Source: Nematostella vectensis
Lineage: Eukaryota > Cnidaria > Anthozoa > Actiniaria > Edwardsiidae
NCBI RefSeq assembly: GCF_932526225.1
Contig: NC_064047.1
Coordinates: forward strand, 3,905,501-3,969,500
Direction of reading: 5' to 3'
DNA length: 64,000 bases
Made by a program: the position numbers and the translations under genes. Below, one piece after another: positions 24,513-42,200 of the stretch (its first letter is position 1; every line of letters starts with the position of its first letter). Under the pieces are notes generated by a model. That model was not told where the DNA came from. It saw nothing but the letters and a program-made list of their open reading frames with translations, and made no database searches.

Positions 24513-24983
24513 TTTGGCTTGGCGTTATTTTTTTATACCTTTTGGTGAGAAACCGCTGGGATTTGGAGAATCCAGCAGACTGTGGTCTCTCATCCCGTAA
24601 CACAGGAGACCCCTCTTATCATGCTAGCAAAAATAAAATCAACACAAAAAAAGCCCAAAAAAGGATAATTAATGAAAAGAGAAGAAGACTAGGTCTTTTT
24701 GAACAGAAATAGTTTCAGATTCATAACAGGAGATTCATAAATGTGCCATAATATTCTCTGTGCAAATTTTAAGACCCTACTTTTCTGAGTTCATTAATAG
24801 AATTAAATAAATGAGTAGGTATTGATAAAGCTATGACTTGAGGACAATAATCCCTCCATTAATGAGTTAAAATATTTGCTCCCGCCAAAATAAACGCACA
24901 AGGATCGGATAAGATAGTGGAAAAGGGGGGGGGGGGGGGGGGGGGGGGGAGGGGCCGGGAGGTTCTGAACTAGCAAGACCAAG
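24513..24983. promoter_or_regulatory. Bidirectional promoter between RPGR and OTC
   Basis: Only 471 bp separate the two divergent start codons, so both 5' UTRs and promoters must lie here. It contains a run of 25 G at 24925-24949, ending 34 bp before the OTC ATG and capable of quadruplex formation. No clear TATA box was seen. Co-regulation is inference. Confidence 0.65.
24925..24949 (+). repeat. G25 homopolymer in the OTC 5' leader
   Basis: Twenty-five consecutive G, followed by AGGGGCCGGG. One of the longest of at least ten such tracts in the window, and the only one so close to a start codon. Confidence 0.85.
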
Positions 24984-31321
<6,338 letters not shown>

Positions 31322-31661
31322 AGCAATCATGTCTAGTACATAGGAAATATTCAGGTTTTAGGAAGATCGATAGCCAGGATGTGGCGGATGGGGGCTCGCT
31401 CACCTATTCGGGACATGCTGGCGTCTTGTGGCTAGTTTGAGCTAGACGTTGTCATCAATGCTGGATGTGTCGACCCGCTGTTTGCATAGTACTTTGCTAT
31501 GTTTCTGAGGCCTTCGTCTAGCGCCGTTCTTTTCGTTTGAGTTCTAAATACTTATAAACAAGTATGCATTTGCATTTAGAACGGAACACAAAAAGAACGT
31601 TGTTTTCCCTAGAACATTGCTTAGCTAATTGTGATAAACATGTTTGAAACTCGATAGGACG

Positions 31662-31667
31662 AATAAA
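31662..31667 (+). terminator. Candidate OTC poly(A) signal
   Basis: AATAAA, 340 bp downstream of the OTC stop codon; the first good hexamer seen downstream. Confidence 0.4.
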
Positions 31668-31728
31668 CGCAGAGAAAAATACATTGGAATGTACCTGTCT
31701 TGCTGGTGTACGTACGCACTGACACCCC

Positions 31729-32070
31729 GTCCGCACGTATCCGTTTCATTTGAAAACGCAACATCTTTGTTACCATACGGCTTTCGTCCACACGTAAACG
31801 ATGACCGAAAACGGAACAATTTGAAAAAGATGCATGCCCTTGTGGTGCCGTGTGGACAAAAACGTAACGTTTCGAAAATGATTGGTTCTCTTTGCGCGCG
31901 CGATGTAAACAAGGAAAATAGTTGGCAGACGCATGCGCGGTAGAGCTTGTTATCCTTTCTGTGTTTTCGTGTGGACGGAACCTTTCAAAATAAAAAGGAT
32001 TCGTGTTTACGCGATCCTTATGAAAACGAAACAAAAAGATTGAACGGATATGTTGGGACGGGGTCGGAGT
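31729..32070. mobile_element. MITE with GACCCCGTCC-type termini
   Basis: Left ACTGACACCCCGTCCGCACG and the complement of the right end (ACTCCGACCCCGTCCCAACA) match imperfectly over about 30 bp, each followed by TATCCGTT. Internal GTGTGGAC/CGTTTTC repeats resemble many invertebrate non-autonomous elements. Frames across it are not genes. Confidence 0.75.
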
Positions 32071-32231
32071 TACAAGACGACTAAGTGACTCCACCAATTT
32101 AAACTCATAATCGCATGCTGGTTTGTCGCGTGGCCAGTAATTGACGAAAATTCTCTCGTCTGTCTCTGTATATTAAGACCCCTCTCGAACCCTTTGCGTA
32201 AGCCAAGATTGGAGCCTAGAATCTCTAGTTG

Positions 32232-32790
32232 CGTTACGACAAAGAAGGCAACCCCTGAAGGTGAGGGCAAGGGAAGCAACCTCTGAGGGGGGAGGGCAGG
32301 CGGAGGCAGCCTCTGAGGTGGAAGGGTAGGTTGGGGAAACCTCTGAGGGGGGAGGGCAAGCGGAGGCAGCCTCTGAGGTGGAAGGGTAGGGTGGGGGAAC
32401 CTCTGAGGGGGGAGGGCAGGCGAAGGCAGCCTCTGAGGTGGAAGGGTAGGTTGGGGAAACCTCTGAGGGGGGAGGGCAGGCGGAGGCAGCCTCTGAGGTG
32501 GAAGGGTAGGGTGGGGAAACCTCTGAGGGGGGAGGGCAGGCGGAGGCAGCCTCTGAGGTGGAAGGGTAGGGTGGGGAAACCTCTGAGGGGGATGGGCAGG
32601 CGGAGGCAGCCTCTGAGGTGGAAGGGTAGGGTGGGGAAACCTCTGAGGGGGGAGGGCAGGCGGAGGCAGCCTCTGAGGTGGAAGGGTAGGGTGGGGAAAC
32701 CTCTGAGGAGAAGGGCAGGGAGAGGCAACTTTTTAGGGGAGACAACTTCTGAGGAGGTAGGGCAGGGGGAGCAAAGCAGATCCCGGTCAA
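32232..32790. repeat. 60-bp dimeric minisatellite
   Basis: About eight copies of a 60-bp unit, each made of two related 30-bp halves (AACCTCTGAGGGGGGAGGGC and AGCCTCTGAGGTGGAAGGGT). The unit length is a multiple of three and the units lack stops, so frames on both strands are open (205 codons on the minus strand, reading PPYPSTSEAASACPPPSEVS). No promoter, splice sites or flanking coding sequence were seen. Confidence 0.9.
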
Positions 32791-33264
32791 GTGCTATGTG
32801 ATATATCTAGACCCCAAATAACAGAGATGCAGTTCGTAAAAAACATAATTACACAAAGATTCAATCAGTGTAATCATTTTTTATATGAATTTTGCGATAA
32901 AATATTACAAATATTTTCCTCATAAATACTGTCTTGAGATATCAACAATGTGCAAATTACATTAAAAAGTTTCCAAGAGAAACAACTCGTACAAAACGTA
33001 ACTTTTGGCTGGTACAAAATATTGTAGTAATCAATGTCAATAGAGCAATTGGGTCTCACCGGCCTCTCCACCAAAAGTTATTTATAGTGCCACGCGTGCT
33101 ACCAAAAATAGCCAACTGGGAAAATTCCATCGTGTTTTGGTGCGCGCCGAAAATGTTAGTATGGAGATATTTCCTGCAATCACATTAGACACATTTCACA
33201 TTTTGCCTCCCTTCTTCTTCCTTTCATGCAAAATATGTTCGAACATAACCATATCATCTTGATC
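32791..33264. other. Intergenic, nothing recognised
   Basis: AT-rich DNA between the 60-bp array and the stop codon of the coiled-coil gene. It presumably contains that gene's 3' UTR. Confidence 0.4.
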
Positions 33265-36200
33265 TTAGGAAGAAGAAGTTCGTATTTCTCTGAGAAGTGA
33301 TTCTAGCTCTTCGATTCGTTTTTGCAACGCCTCCTGTTCCTCAGGGGGCTGTTCCCTATACTGTCTTTCAAGGTCCTTGATTTGGCCCAGGTACTTAATC
33401 CGTAGGGCCTCAGCCGCGTCATCGGACAGCACCTCATTATGTGGGGACTCGATTCCATGTCCATTTTGCATACGATCCTTGCATACGTGATCTTGGTCTA
33501 CATTGATAAACTTCTCGAAAAGGTCTTCTGCCAGGTCTTGGTCCCTTTCTTTGAGGGCCTCCGCGGTGCTGTCAGATGAGGTACCTTCGTGATAATGAGA
33601 TGTCCTTTTTTTAACATTCGTCTGAGGCTCATTCAGAGTGTCCAGAGCATTCGACTGACTGACTCGCACCTGTGCGTTACCTATTAACGGGATGAAATGT
33701 GTTACCTTATTTGGCGTGCAGGGTACATGCACAACTGACTACTTACAACTAGAGAAAGGCATCTATCTAGTCTCAGGCACTTTATCCGGGTACCCTGTGC
33801 CTTTGTCTCAGGTATACTATCCGGTTGCCATCTACTTTCGGATCCCCTGTGGTGACGTCATCAAGACCCCTCGATCTAACCATACTATTACATAACTGTT
33901 AGATTGGTCCACTCTTAAGCTCCAAAATATAGATTTAAAACCTATCTATCTATATATATTTATTTATATATATAAAAAGATTGAAAATCTTTCACACAGA
34001 GCTTTGCTCTTTTTAAATATAAATAAAACTATCAGGATTACCAGCTCACCTTCAACGCAGCTCTTGTCGTCAATAACGGCCTTATTTTCGCCTCTACTCC
34101 CGCTCGGCCATAGTATCGGCGAGCTCCTGGTAACCAATCCTCGATCTGGTGAGAGCACTTTTCCCGTCCGGGGTATGCTCCTACTTTTCGCTTCTCTTGT
34201 CTCTCTCGTCCAATCTGTCGGCTTCTCTTGAACCAAAACCGATAGTTCATTTTTCATTTCGCTGGTACGAACTTCAAGATTCCGAGTGACCTTTTGAAAT
34301 TCGTCGGAAAGGTCCGTAACAATCTGTTGGAATATCTCCTTTTTAGGGAGGGAAGAGTCGTTTTTGTCCATGTTTTTCTCAGTTGAAGAGAACTGTTGAT
34401 CAAACTTTTTCTCCAGTCGCTGGATCTTGTGTTCGATTGAGCGTCGCGCGCTGTCGATGTCCGCACTGCACTGCTCCTGTCTTGCCTCGAATTCGAGGAG
34501 TGATCTCTGACACGCATGGCAGTGGTAGGAATCCTGTGGAAAGAGATAAAAAGGGCTTCAGGAGACATACTTCTTGGAAGGGGCGGGCAACCGGAAGTAG
34601 AGGGTCACGGTTTTTAAAAACGTCTGATTTTCAATTAAGACTGGGCCGTACTTACTTTTGGTGGTATTTTAAAGCTGAAAATATTCTTTACGATGTTCTT
34701 ACATTTTAGTGTATATAAAAACATAATATAAAAATAAAAATGAATTATTAGGAAGAGTCAATAGCAATAATGGTTAATATTATAAACACAATTCGATTCT
34801 GCTTTTCAGATCAGAAAAACGAAGCAATATTTTTCTGCTATCTGAGCTTCGGTATGTTTATAGAATTTAGTTAAATCTCAGGCTGGACGTTTTTAAAAAA
34901 AAAGAGTGTATGTTTTTTGAACGCAGGTTTCTTATGTAAGCCAATGTGATGGATCGTAAACGTCTGCTTTTGGGGGATGGAATCTAAGCTTAACAAGGAA
35001 ACAAAACGCTTGAAATTCCTTTTTCTGTCTATCGTCAAGCATCTTTGCGAACCATTGGTTGTCGAAGAAGGTGGAGGGGGTAAGGGGGGGGGGGGGGGGG
35101 GGGGGCGGAGTAGCCCAGTTACGCGCCTTGAAACTGGTTCTCACTAGGACGAAAGCGTGAGCACAACAGAAAAATTCTCCTATTCTCACTAGATTATCAA
35201 GCGCAATGGTGTTTTCACTTGCGCTAACATCCTAGTGCCTTTAGACGCCCTTACCTCAGAGTCAATATACACGTGTTTTTCTTTGCCCTTCATCTTCCGT
35301 CTCCTCTCCCTCTCCTTAGCTCTACGCGCCTTGTGATGCTCACATGACCTGCCTTGTGACCTCTCCACTCGCTCACGTGACCTTTGTGATTCTCGTGACC
35401 TAGATCTGTCACGTGATCTGTCGGCCTTTCTTTTTAAGCGTCCAAGTCCATCCAACTTATCTAAAATCTCTTTGAGTCCCTCGGAATCAAGTTCGAGGTT
35501 GTCTAGTTCATGGATTATTATCTTTTTCACATTTTTCGCTTTCTTTTCTGATTCGAGTCTATGTTTGTGTTTACGGCTCCTATGCGTGCCGCGTCTGCTA
35601 TCGTTAGACGCATCGCTTCCTGAGCGCTGTGGTCTATGTTGTCTCTCGTGCGAATCACCGCTATCCCGTCTTGTCCGATCTTTCGACCGGTGTTTACTTC
35701 CGGACCTGTCCCTTTCCCTACTTCTATCCTTTTCCTTATCTCTATGTTTTGAAGAGTCTCTGTCCTTTTTACGATCCTTACTTCGCTCTCGACTTCGTTC
35801 ACGTTTCTCACTCTTATCTCGTTTTTTCTCCTCCTTTTCCCGTTTCCGTTCCAATTTTACAGCCTTGTCGCTATGTCTCCGACGTTCCTTGCTCTCCTCG
35901 CGTTTCTTCTTCTTATCTTTATGTCTCTTTTTCCTTTCCTCTTTTGTCTCCCCCGTCTCGTTTTTCTCCCAAATTTCTTTTGCCCTTCTCCAGGAAGGAT
36001 CTTCCGGAAATAGCGAATCTATCGGAAGTGAATTGTTCAAAGGTACGGGTTCTTCCACCGGAAGTGAATAACCCGGAAGTTCAGAAATTTGAAGAGCTTC
36101 AGTTGACAACCGATCAATATCTAGCTTATCATCAAGAATCTGGTCCACCGGTAGTTCGTCATCAACCGGATGTGTTTTTAACGGAAGTGAATCCACTCCA

Positions 36201-39200
36201 TTGACCGGAAGTGATTTATCATACTCTCCACCTTCCGGTGCGTGCCTCTTCGCGGGAGATTTTTTCCTCCAACTAAAAGACCTCCGTGTTTTAGAGTTTG
36301 CGTGGAAGTCGGGATCACTAGAGCTGCGGAATAACCCGAAGAATGATGATTTCTTGCCGTGGGATTTTTCTCGATTTCCTGATGGAATTCCATTTTCTCC
36401 CACCGCTGCTGGGGGTACGTATGGTCCGTACTCTTCAAGGTCCTCACGACTTTTAGTGCTGAAATAAATATAAAAGAATTTAATTATTAATCAGTTGTCA
36501 CACATAAATGGTCTCATGGGGCCTGGGACGAGCGCACATTAAAAACCTGTGATAATCTAAAACGTTAGTCTCCAGTGTTCTTTTTCAAGATAGCGGCAAG
36601 CAAAAACGAATTCCTTGTACTAACAAACCACGTGACATTTCAGGTGGCAAACTTGTCCGCTCTCCGACTTTTGGCGGGAAAATATCAACAACAATTTAGT
36701 TTGCCAATCAGCCAGAAAGTTTCTCAGTCAGAAAATGCTTATTTTGATTGAAATATTTCATATCAATATTTGGGTGACCTTAAAACTCGCTCGGCCAATC
36801 TCTTGGAGGCCTGGGTCTAAGGGCTTTTCAAGGCTTGTGTGATAAAGATTTGACCAAGCGATAAAGTTTTTTTGACACATTTTTGCCTCGAGTCTTAAAT
36901 TTACAGGAATCAGCATTTTTCACCATGTTTTCTGGAGACCAGGGAGCGGGAAAACTTTAGCTCTTCTAAATATGGGCATCAATGCCCATATAAGGCAATG
37001 CATACGAAGGACACTATCCGTGGGGAATATGTTTGATATGGATATTTTACGTCCCTCTCTGGCGTGGAATTTCACTTGAATTTGCAACTCAAAAAGTCAC
37101 GTGAATTCTTAGTGCAATTCGCCGAATATAATTAGGCGGCCGAGTGGTGCGAGCGCTCTTTGCGCAAGTAGAGACCCTTGTGTGCGCCCGCAATGATCGC
37201 TGGGCCACCAGGCATGGCCCATAACCCAATTTAAAGCCCGGTGTCCACAAAACGTAGACCTTAAACTTAAAACCTGTGAACCCAAAAGCTACGACTCCAA
37301 AAGCAACGACCCCCAAAATTTTGCCGCTATTAGCCTACCTTGTTTCCCAAAATGGCTACACAGCGTGGAAGTTTCATGTGAAATCAGTGAACCTTATGAG
37401 ATAATAAGCTTATTCAATTTGTTTTTTTTCTTTATTGGAAAATAGTGAACTACTTGTGTTTCCATGTGGTCGTTTCTTGAAACGCCAATAAACTCAGAAA
37501 CCCTGAATGTCACCCGGTAAACTATTTCGGGTGTTTCTTCCAAAATCTTAATTGCCCGCTAACTTTATACGGGAAATCGCTTCATGTTCTAGCTGTGTCG
37601 AGTTGTAGAAAGTTTTCATCACAGAGAAAACCATTCCACTGCCCGGAAAAAGTGGGCCAATCAAGGCTTACATCATTTTATCGGATTTCCTTCCAACCAA
37701 TCAGGTTTCATCTCTTTCGAATGATTTGACATTTAGCTGTCACAGTGCGCCTAAAAATATAAACAGCTTTGCTTGTAAACCGTTTTGCTTGAAATTTGCT
37801 TAAAAATTACAGCTTTTTCACATCTGTAGAGTGCCTTAGGACATCATGAAGTCTTTTTGGGCATAATTAATGCTGTGCTCATGGATGTTTGCACGCTGAG
37901 GTTGATTCAATGAGATAATTCCTTGTCTGGGCTTCACCAAGTTAGAAAGGAATTTTCTGGTGAATGGCCTCATACTCTCCAATGTGGGCCATCCATCTTT
38001 GCTACCCAACCTTATTCAAAAATTGTTTTCAGGCTTATTCTAGGTTCCTTGGACCTGGAAATGTTTTGTTTGGCTTCGGGGCAAAGAGACTTATAAAAAA
38101 ACTGTTATGATTCTGGAGGAGGAGATTGCCCGCCTGTCTGTCAAGGTGTTTCCATGACTCCCATGATGCAGTGCAGGCATGCAAAATAGGCTAAACATGG
38201 TGACTCGCTTCTAATGGAGGTTCTAGCATTGATTATTGTGACTTATTGCTGTAAAATGGGACCTGACGGAGCGCAATAAAGGTATCAATTGGTGACTTGA
38301 TCTGTGTTTGCTTGTCTCTATTTGTAGTTCGGAATTTTGTGTCTTTTTTGGTAAGAAATGTTTCTTAGTTTAAGAATTTGTTTACGGATTGGTCAGAAAT
38401 CAAGGTTGATATTTTGACAAAAAAGTCAATTCTATTACATTGCTTTGATGCGCTTTTGAAGGTCGTCTATGCCTTGGATGAATCTATGAGTATCCGGGTC
38501 TGGTGATGTTTAGTTTGCATTTTTGACGTTTTGGAGTTGGGCCTATATTTTACAGGCGTCTCAGGGCGTTATGGCAATGAAAGACTTAAAGCCTGAAATA
38601 ACCACCTCACAGCACAGAAGTGTTTTGATATTAACTTTCCAGAAAAATTTAAATCCTGAAGAATTTGGACGAACCCTAGACCATACAGAAAAAGAAACAA
38701 AAACTGTTTTTACAAGTCAATAGAGTGTGTTAAAAATAAACTATAGGAATTAGATATTTCCGGATTCATAAATAAGCATATCATTATCGGATAAGAAAGC
38801 GTATAGTTAAAAGTATTCTATCAGCTTCATAATATCAGCTCACCATAAGGAATTGTAACGTGGTTTTAATAATACTTTACCACTGCTAACATCTGCTGTT
38901 AAATTTGTTTGACCTAGGGCAACAACTATATCACAGCTAGGCCCTCTCAAATCCCCGCATGCATGTTATATCGAGATTTCACCAACCTACACATCTTGGA
39001 TTGTACAGTTAAATCCATTACGCAAATTTTGTCCCTAAACTATGCAATAATGTTACTTTTACTGCTTATTTCAAGAGCCTTTTGAAATAAAGTGAATTTC
39101 TACATTGTCTCTTTCGCAATAAGAGAATTGGCTTTGATAGGAAAATTAGTTTTGGGTAGTTTTTAATCAAAAATGGATTTCCTTTGGAATTGGACTAATT

Positions 39201-42200
39201 TGAAATTGGACTCTTCTATAGAGACCGCAAGATAAAATATGACTGCATAAATGCGTATGTCAACACAAAGTTAAGATGCCCCCGCAAAATATTCTCGAAC
39301 CGCAAAAAGATAAAAACATGATCATTTAACCGATGTAGAAAGCTATATAAATCTGTTATCGCAATCTGACAAAACGTTTAAAAAATATGAGCCAATCAAG
39401 TCTATCTACAACTTCTTTGAAATCCTTTATGTAACCGACGAAAACATTCGTGCTCAAGAAACAGTGGATCCATCCTAAGCAAGCATTTTATTTGTTGACA
39501 CAAGCAATTTTAGGGAATGAAATGGTCTTGACTTGGTTTTATAAAGAACACTTATTCTCCCCTATACAATCATTTAGAATTCATTTGAATTTGATCACAA
39601 AGAGTTATTTAGTCTCTTCACGTGGCACGAAGAATAATCGAATTTCAATTATAATCTTTATCTCAGTAACAATAAAATCAAACAGTTATTCGCACTTTTC
39701 CTTGAAAAACAGCCATGGCTCTAAATCTTTTTGTATGGAAATTCTGGATCATCAGAATCAAAACAAGCTCACAGTACGTGAAAATTAAAGGCTTTACGTT
39801 TTACCAGAGAGCAAAAGGTCTTATGTGGCAATTATGGACTGCGCGCGCGGTTTAGACACAATCAAGGACACCAGACACTAGAAAAATACAATTCCTCGCT
39901 GAGAAATAACTCGATAATAAGAATCTACAAAAAGTTCAGACTGCAAATAAATATCTGGCATATAGGTGTTGTCTTAATTAGTAGCATGTGATAAAAGTCA
40001 CGCCATTTTCAATCCGTTATTTTACTAGAAGGCTAACAAAACGCGCGTAGAACAACAAACGATACGGGGAAATTTATACACGACTTAGGGCTTAGCATCT
40101 TTGTTTTATCTTAACCACTAAATCCTACACCCTGTGGTTAAGCAAAAGTTTGTTCTTTAAACAGTGCTTAAGATATACTAGGTACAATTGCATTTTTGCG
40201 GTTTAATTGGACGGCGCGAGTACCTGAAGTGGCGTGAAACGTTCGCAAGAGTTCTGCGTGCACACTAACCTTCTAACGACAACACAGCGGAGGCGCCCAA
40301 ACATCGCGCTTAAAAAGAGCTCTCAGGTCGTTTCTAGTTCCATTAAAACCTCCAAAACTCTTCAAAAATTATTCTATGTTGATCGGTCTAGAACTCTTGA
40401 CTGTAGCCTTAGAGATATCTAGATTTCTTGAGGCACCAAGGAGACTCGACCAAAGCCAAATCCAATCGAGCCATCCGCCAAACAACGTCGACAATTTGCA
40501 TAAATTACATATATCTTGTCACATCTGTTGTCAAATAAGAATTTTCCTGAAGAAGAGTGCCCCTCAAATAGCTCAATGTAGGAAAATCGGTAGGCAGAAG
40601 CCTTCCAAGTATTTGGAATTTTGTTCTTTTTCAGGAGTTAATAGTACTTCGATACCGACGAGAGACGCTCAACCTGTGTGACCTTGTAATGGTCACACAA
40701 TCCCGCCTACTGTGAAATTCGTAATGTTTTCTCTTGAACAAAGCCCATTATTTCTTCACAACGGGACTTCAAGCTTTATGACCCCACACAAATCATATAT
40801 CATCTGCTTTTGTTTAAGTGCTGTCTTTTGAAAGTTTACACTTTGGAAACTAAGAAAAAGTTTTTGAAAAAAGAAAAAGATTTTGTTTAAAAATAAGTAC
40901 ATGCTCTAAAATTACTTAAACGAATAAAGTAAAACAATAAATGCTTGAATGCTTAATTTAAATATGTACCCTCCAAACGAGTATCACAAGAAACTCGTAC
41001 AAATAAAATGAAATAAATCGTCTAATATAATAGCGACTTGGAAAAAAAAAACACCACAAATATCACCACTTTTTTGGGGGTCGTAAAAGCCGTAGGGGGA
41101 GCAGATGTGCTAGCTAAAATTTTGCAGTTTCAGTGCACCTCCTCCCCCCCCCTCCTTCTTTAGAGATTAAAAAACCATCGATGGCAGGCCCGCAGCCGTG
41201 GGATTTTGAGCGGGGGGAGTCGGCCACCCATAAGCGGAGCATTTTCTCTTAGGTAGCTCGCAGTGGTTCCCAATTTTCCTTCATTAGACCGGACAGGCCC
41301 TGGCTACGGGCCTGGACCAAGTTCCAAGAAAGTAGGTTAGCGCTTATCCAGGAATAAATATGGTTATTGAGACATTCGATAAACAACCCATGTATCCCTG
41401 GGTTAGCGTTGACCTGTTTTCGAGGAATTCGGCCCTTGATGGTAAAACAATATAGAGCATCAACCTTCCAACTGAAGATCTAGAGCAATTAGTGATTACA
41501 TACATGTTTTTAGCAAAAAGCGAGAAAAGGGCACGAAACATGTAATAGAAAGGTTAGACTGCGAAACAAAGGTCGCAAGGATGACTTTGGCCATCTTGAA
41601 AACGTCTCACTTCACGAATGAAGAGATAAAAAGGGTTACTATATGTTTCGTTAATTCCCTGGGACGTTGGCAGACCTCTTATCTTGAAAGGAATTAGACC
41701 AATGAAATCCAAGGCTGATGAAAAAGTCTTAACCTACAATGGCTACATAGCAAGAGAAAGATGTTATAGTCATCAGACTAAAAGGGCTTTTTTATGCCTT
41801 TGCAGTATCTTCACGGAACGTTTATTGTCGGATTTGGCTACATACCAGAATGATCTAGGTTATGCTTTATAGTTTTGTCTACAAATAGCACGTCTTTTGG
41901 GAACCAAAAGTGGACCTTTGGCCGTTGTGGGGAGTACATTCGCACCCCCTGTACCCCCCATGGGTACGGGCCTGGTCATTTATATAGAATAAAAACGAAA
42001 GAAAAGCCTATAGAATAAAAACGAAAGAAAACCTTATCGATCTTTTCATTCCACGAATTCAAGAATTCAGTTATTTCAGAAAAAGTTCGACTTATAGATT
42101 TGGTCATGGTGAAATATATTTTAGAAAATGTTATCGAGCGTTCAAGCAATTCAAAACTATTCAATACTTAAACAGTAAGTATGAAATAATTCAATAATTA

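Noticed and set aside
35472-36204. Plus-strand frames of 191-199 codons rich in Ser/Phe/Tyr
   Set aside because: Antisense shadow of the RS/RE-rich exon of the coiled-coil gene.
37120-37240. tRNA-derived SINE head suggested by GGCGGCCGAGTGGTGCGAGC
   Set aside because: An A-box-like start is present, but no B box or A-rich tail was found; too weak to annotate.
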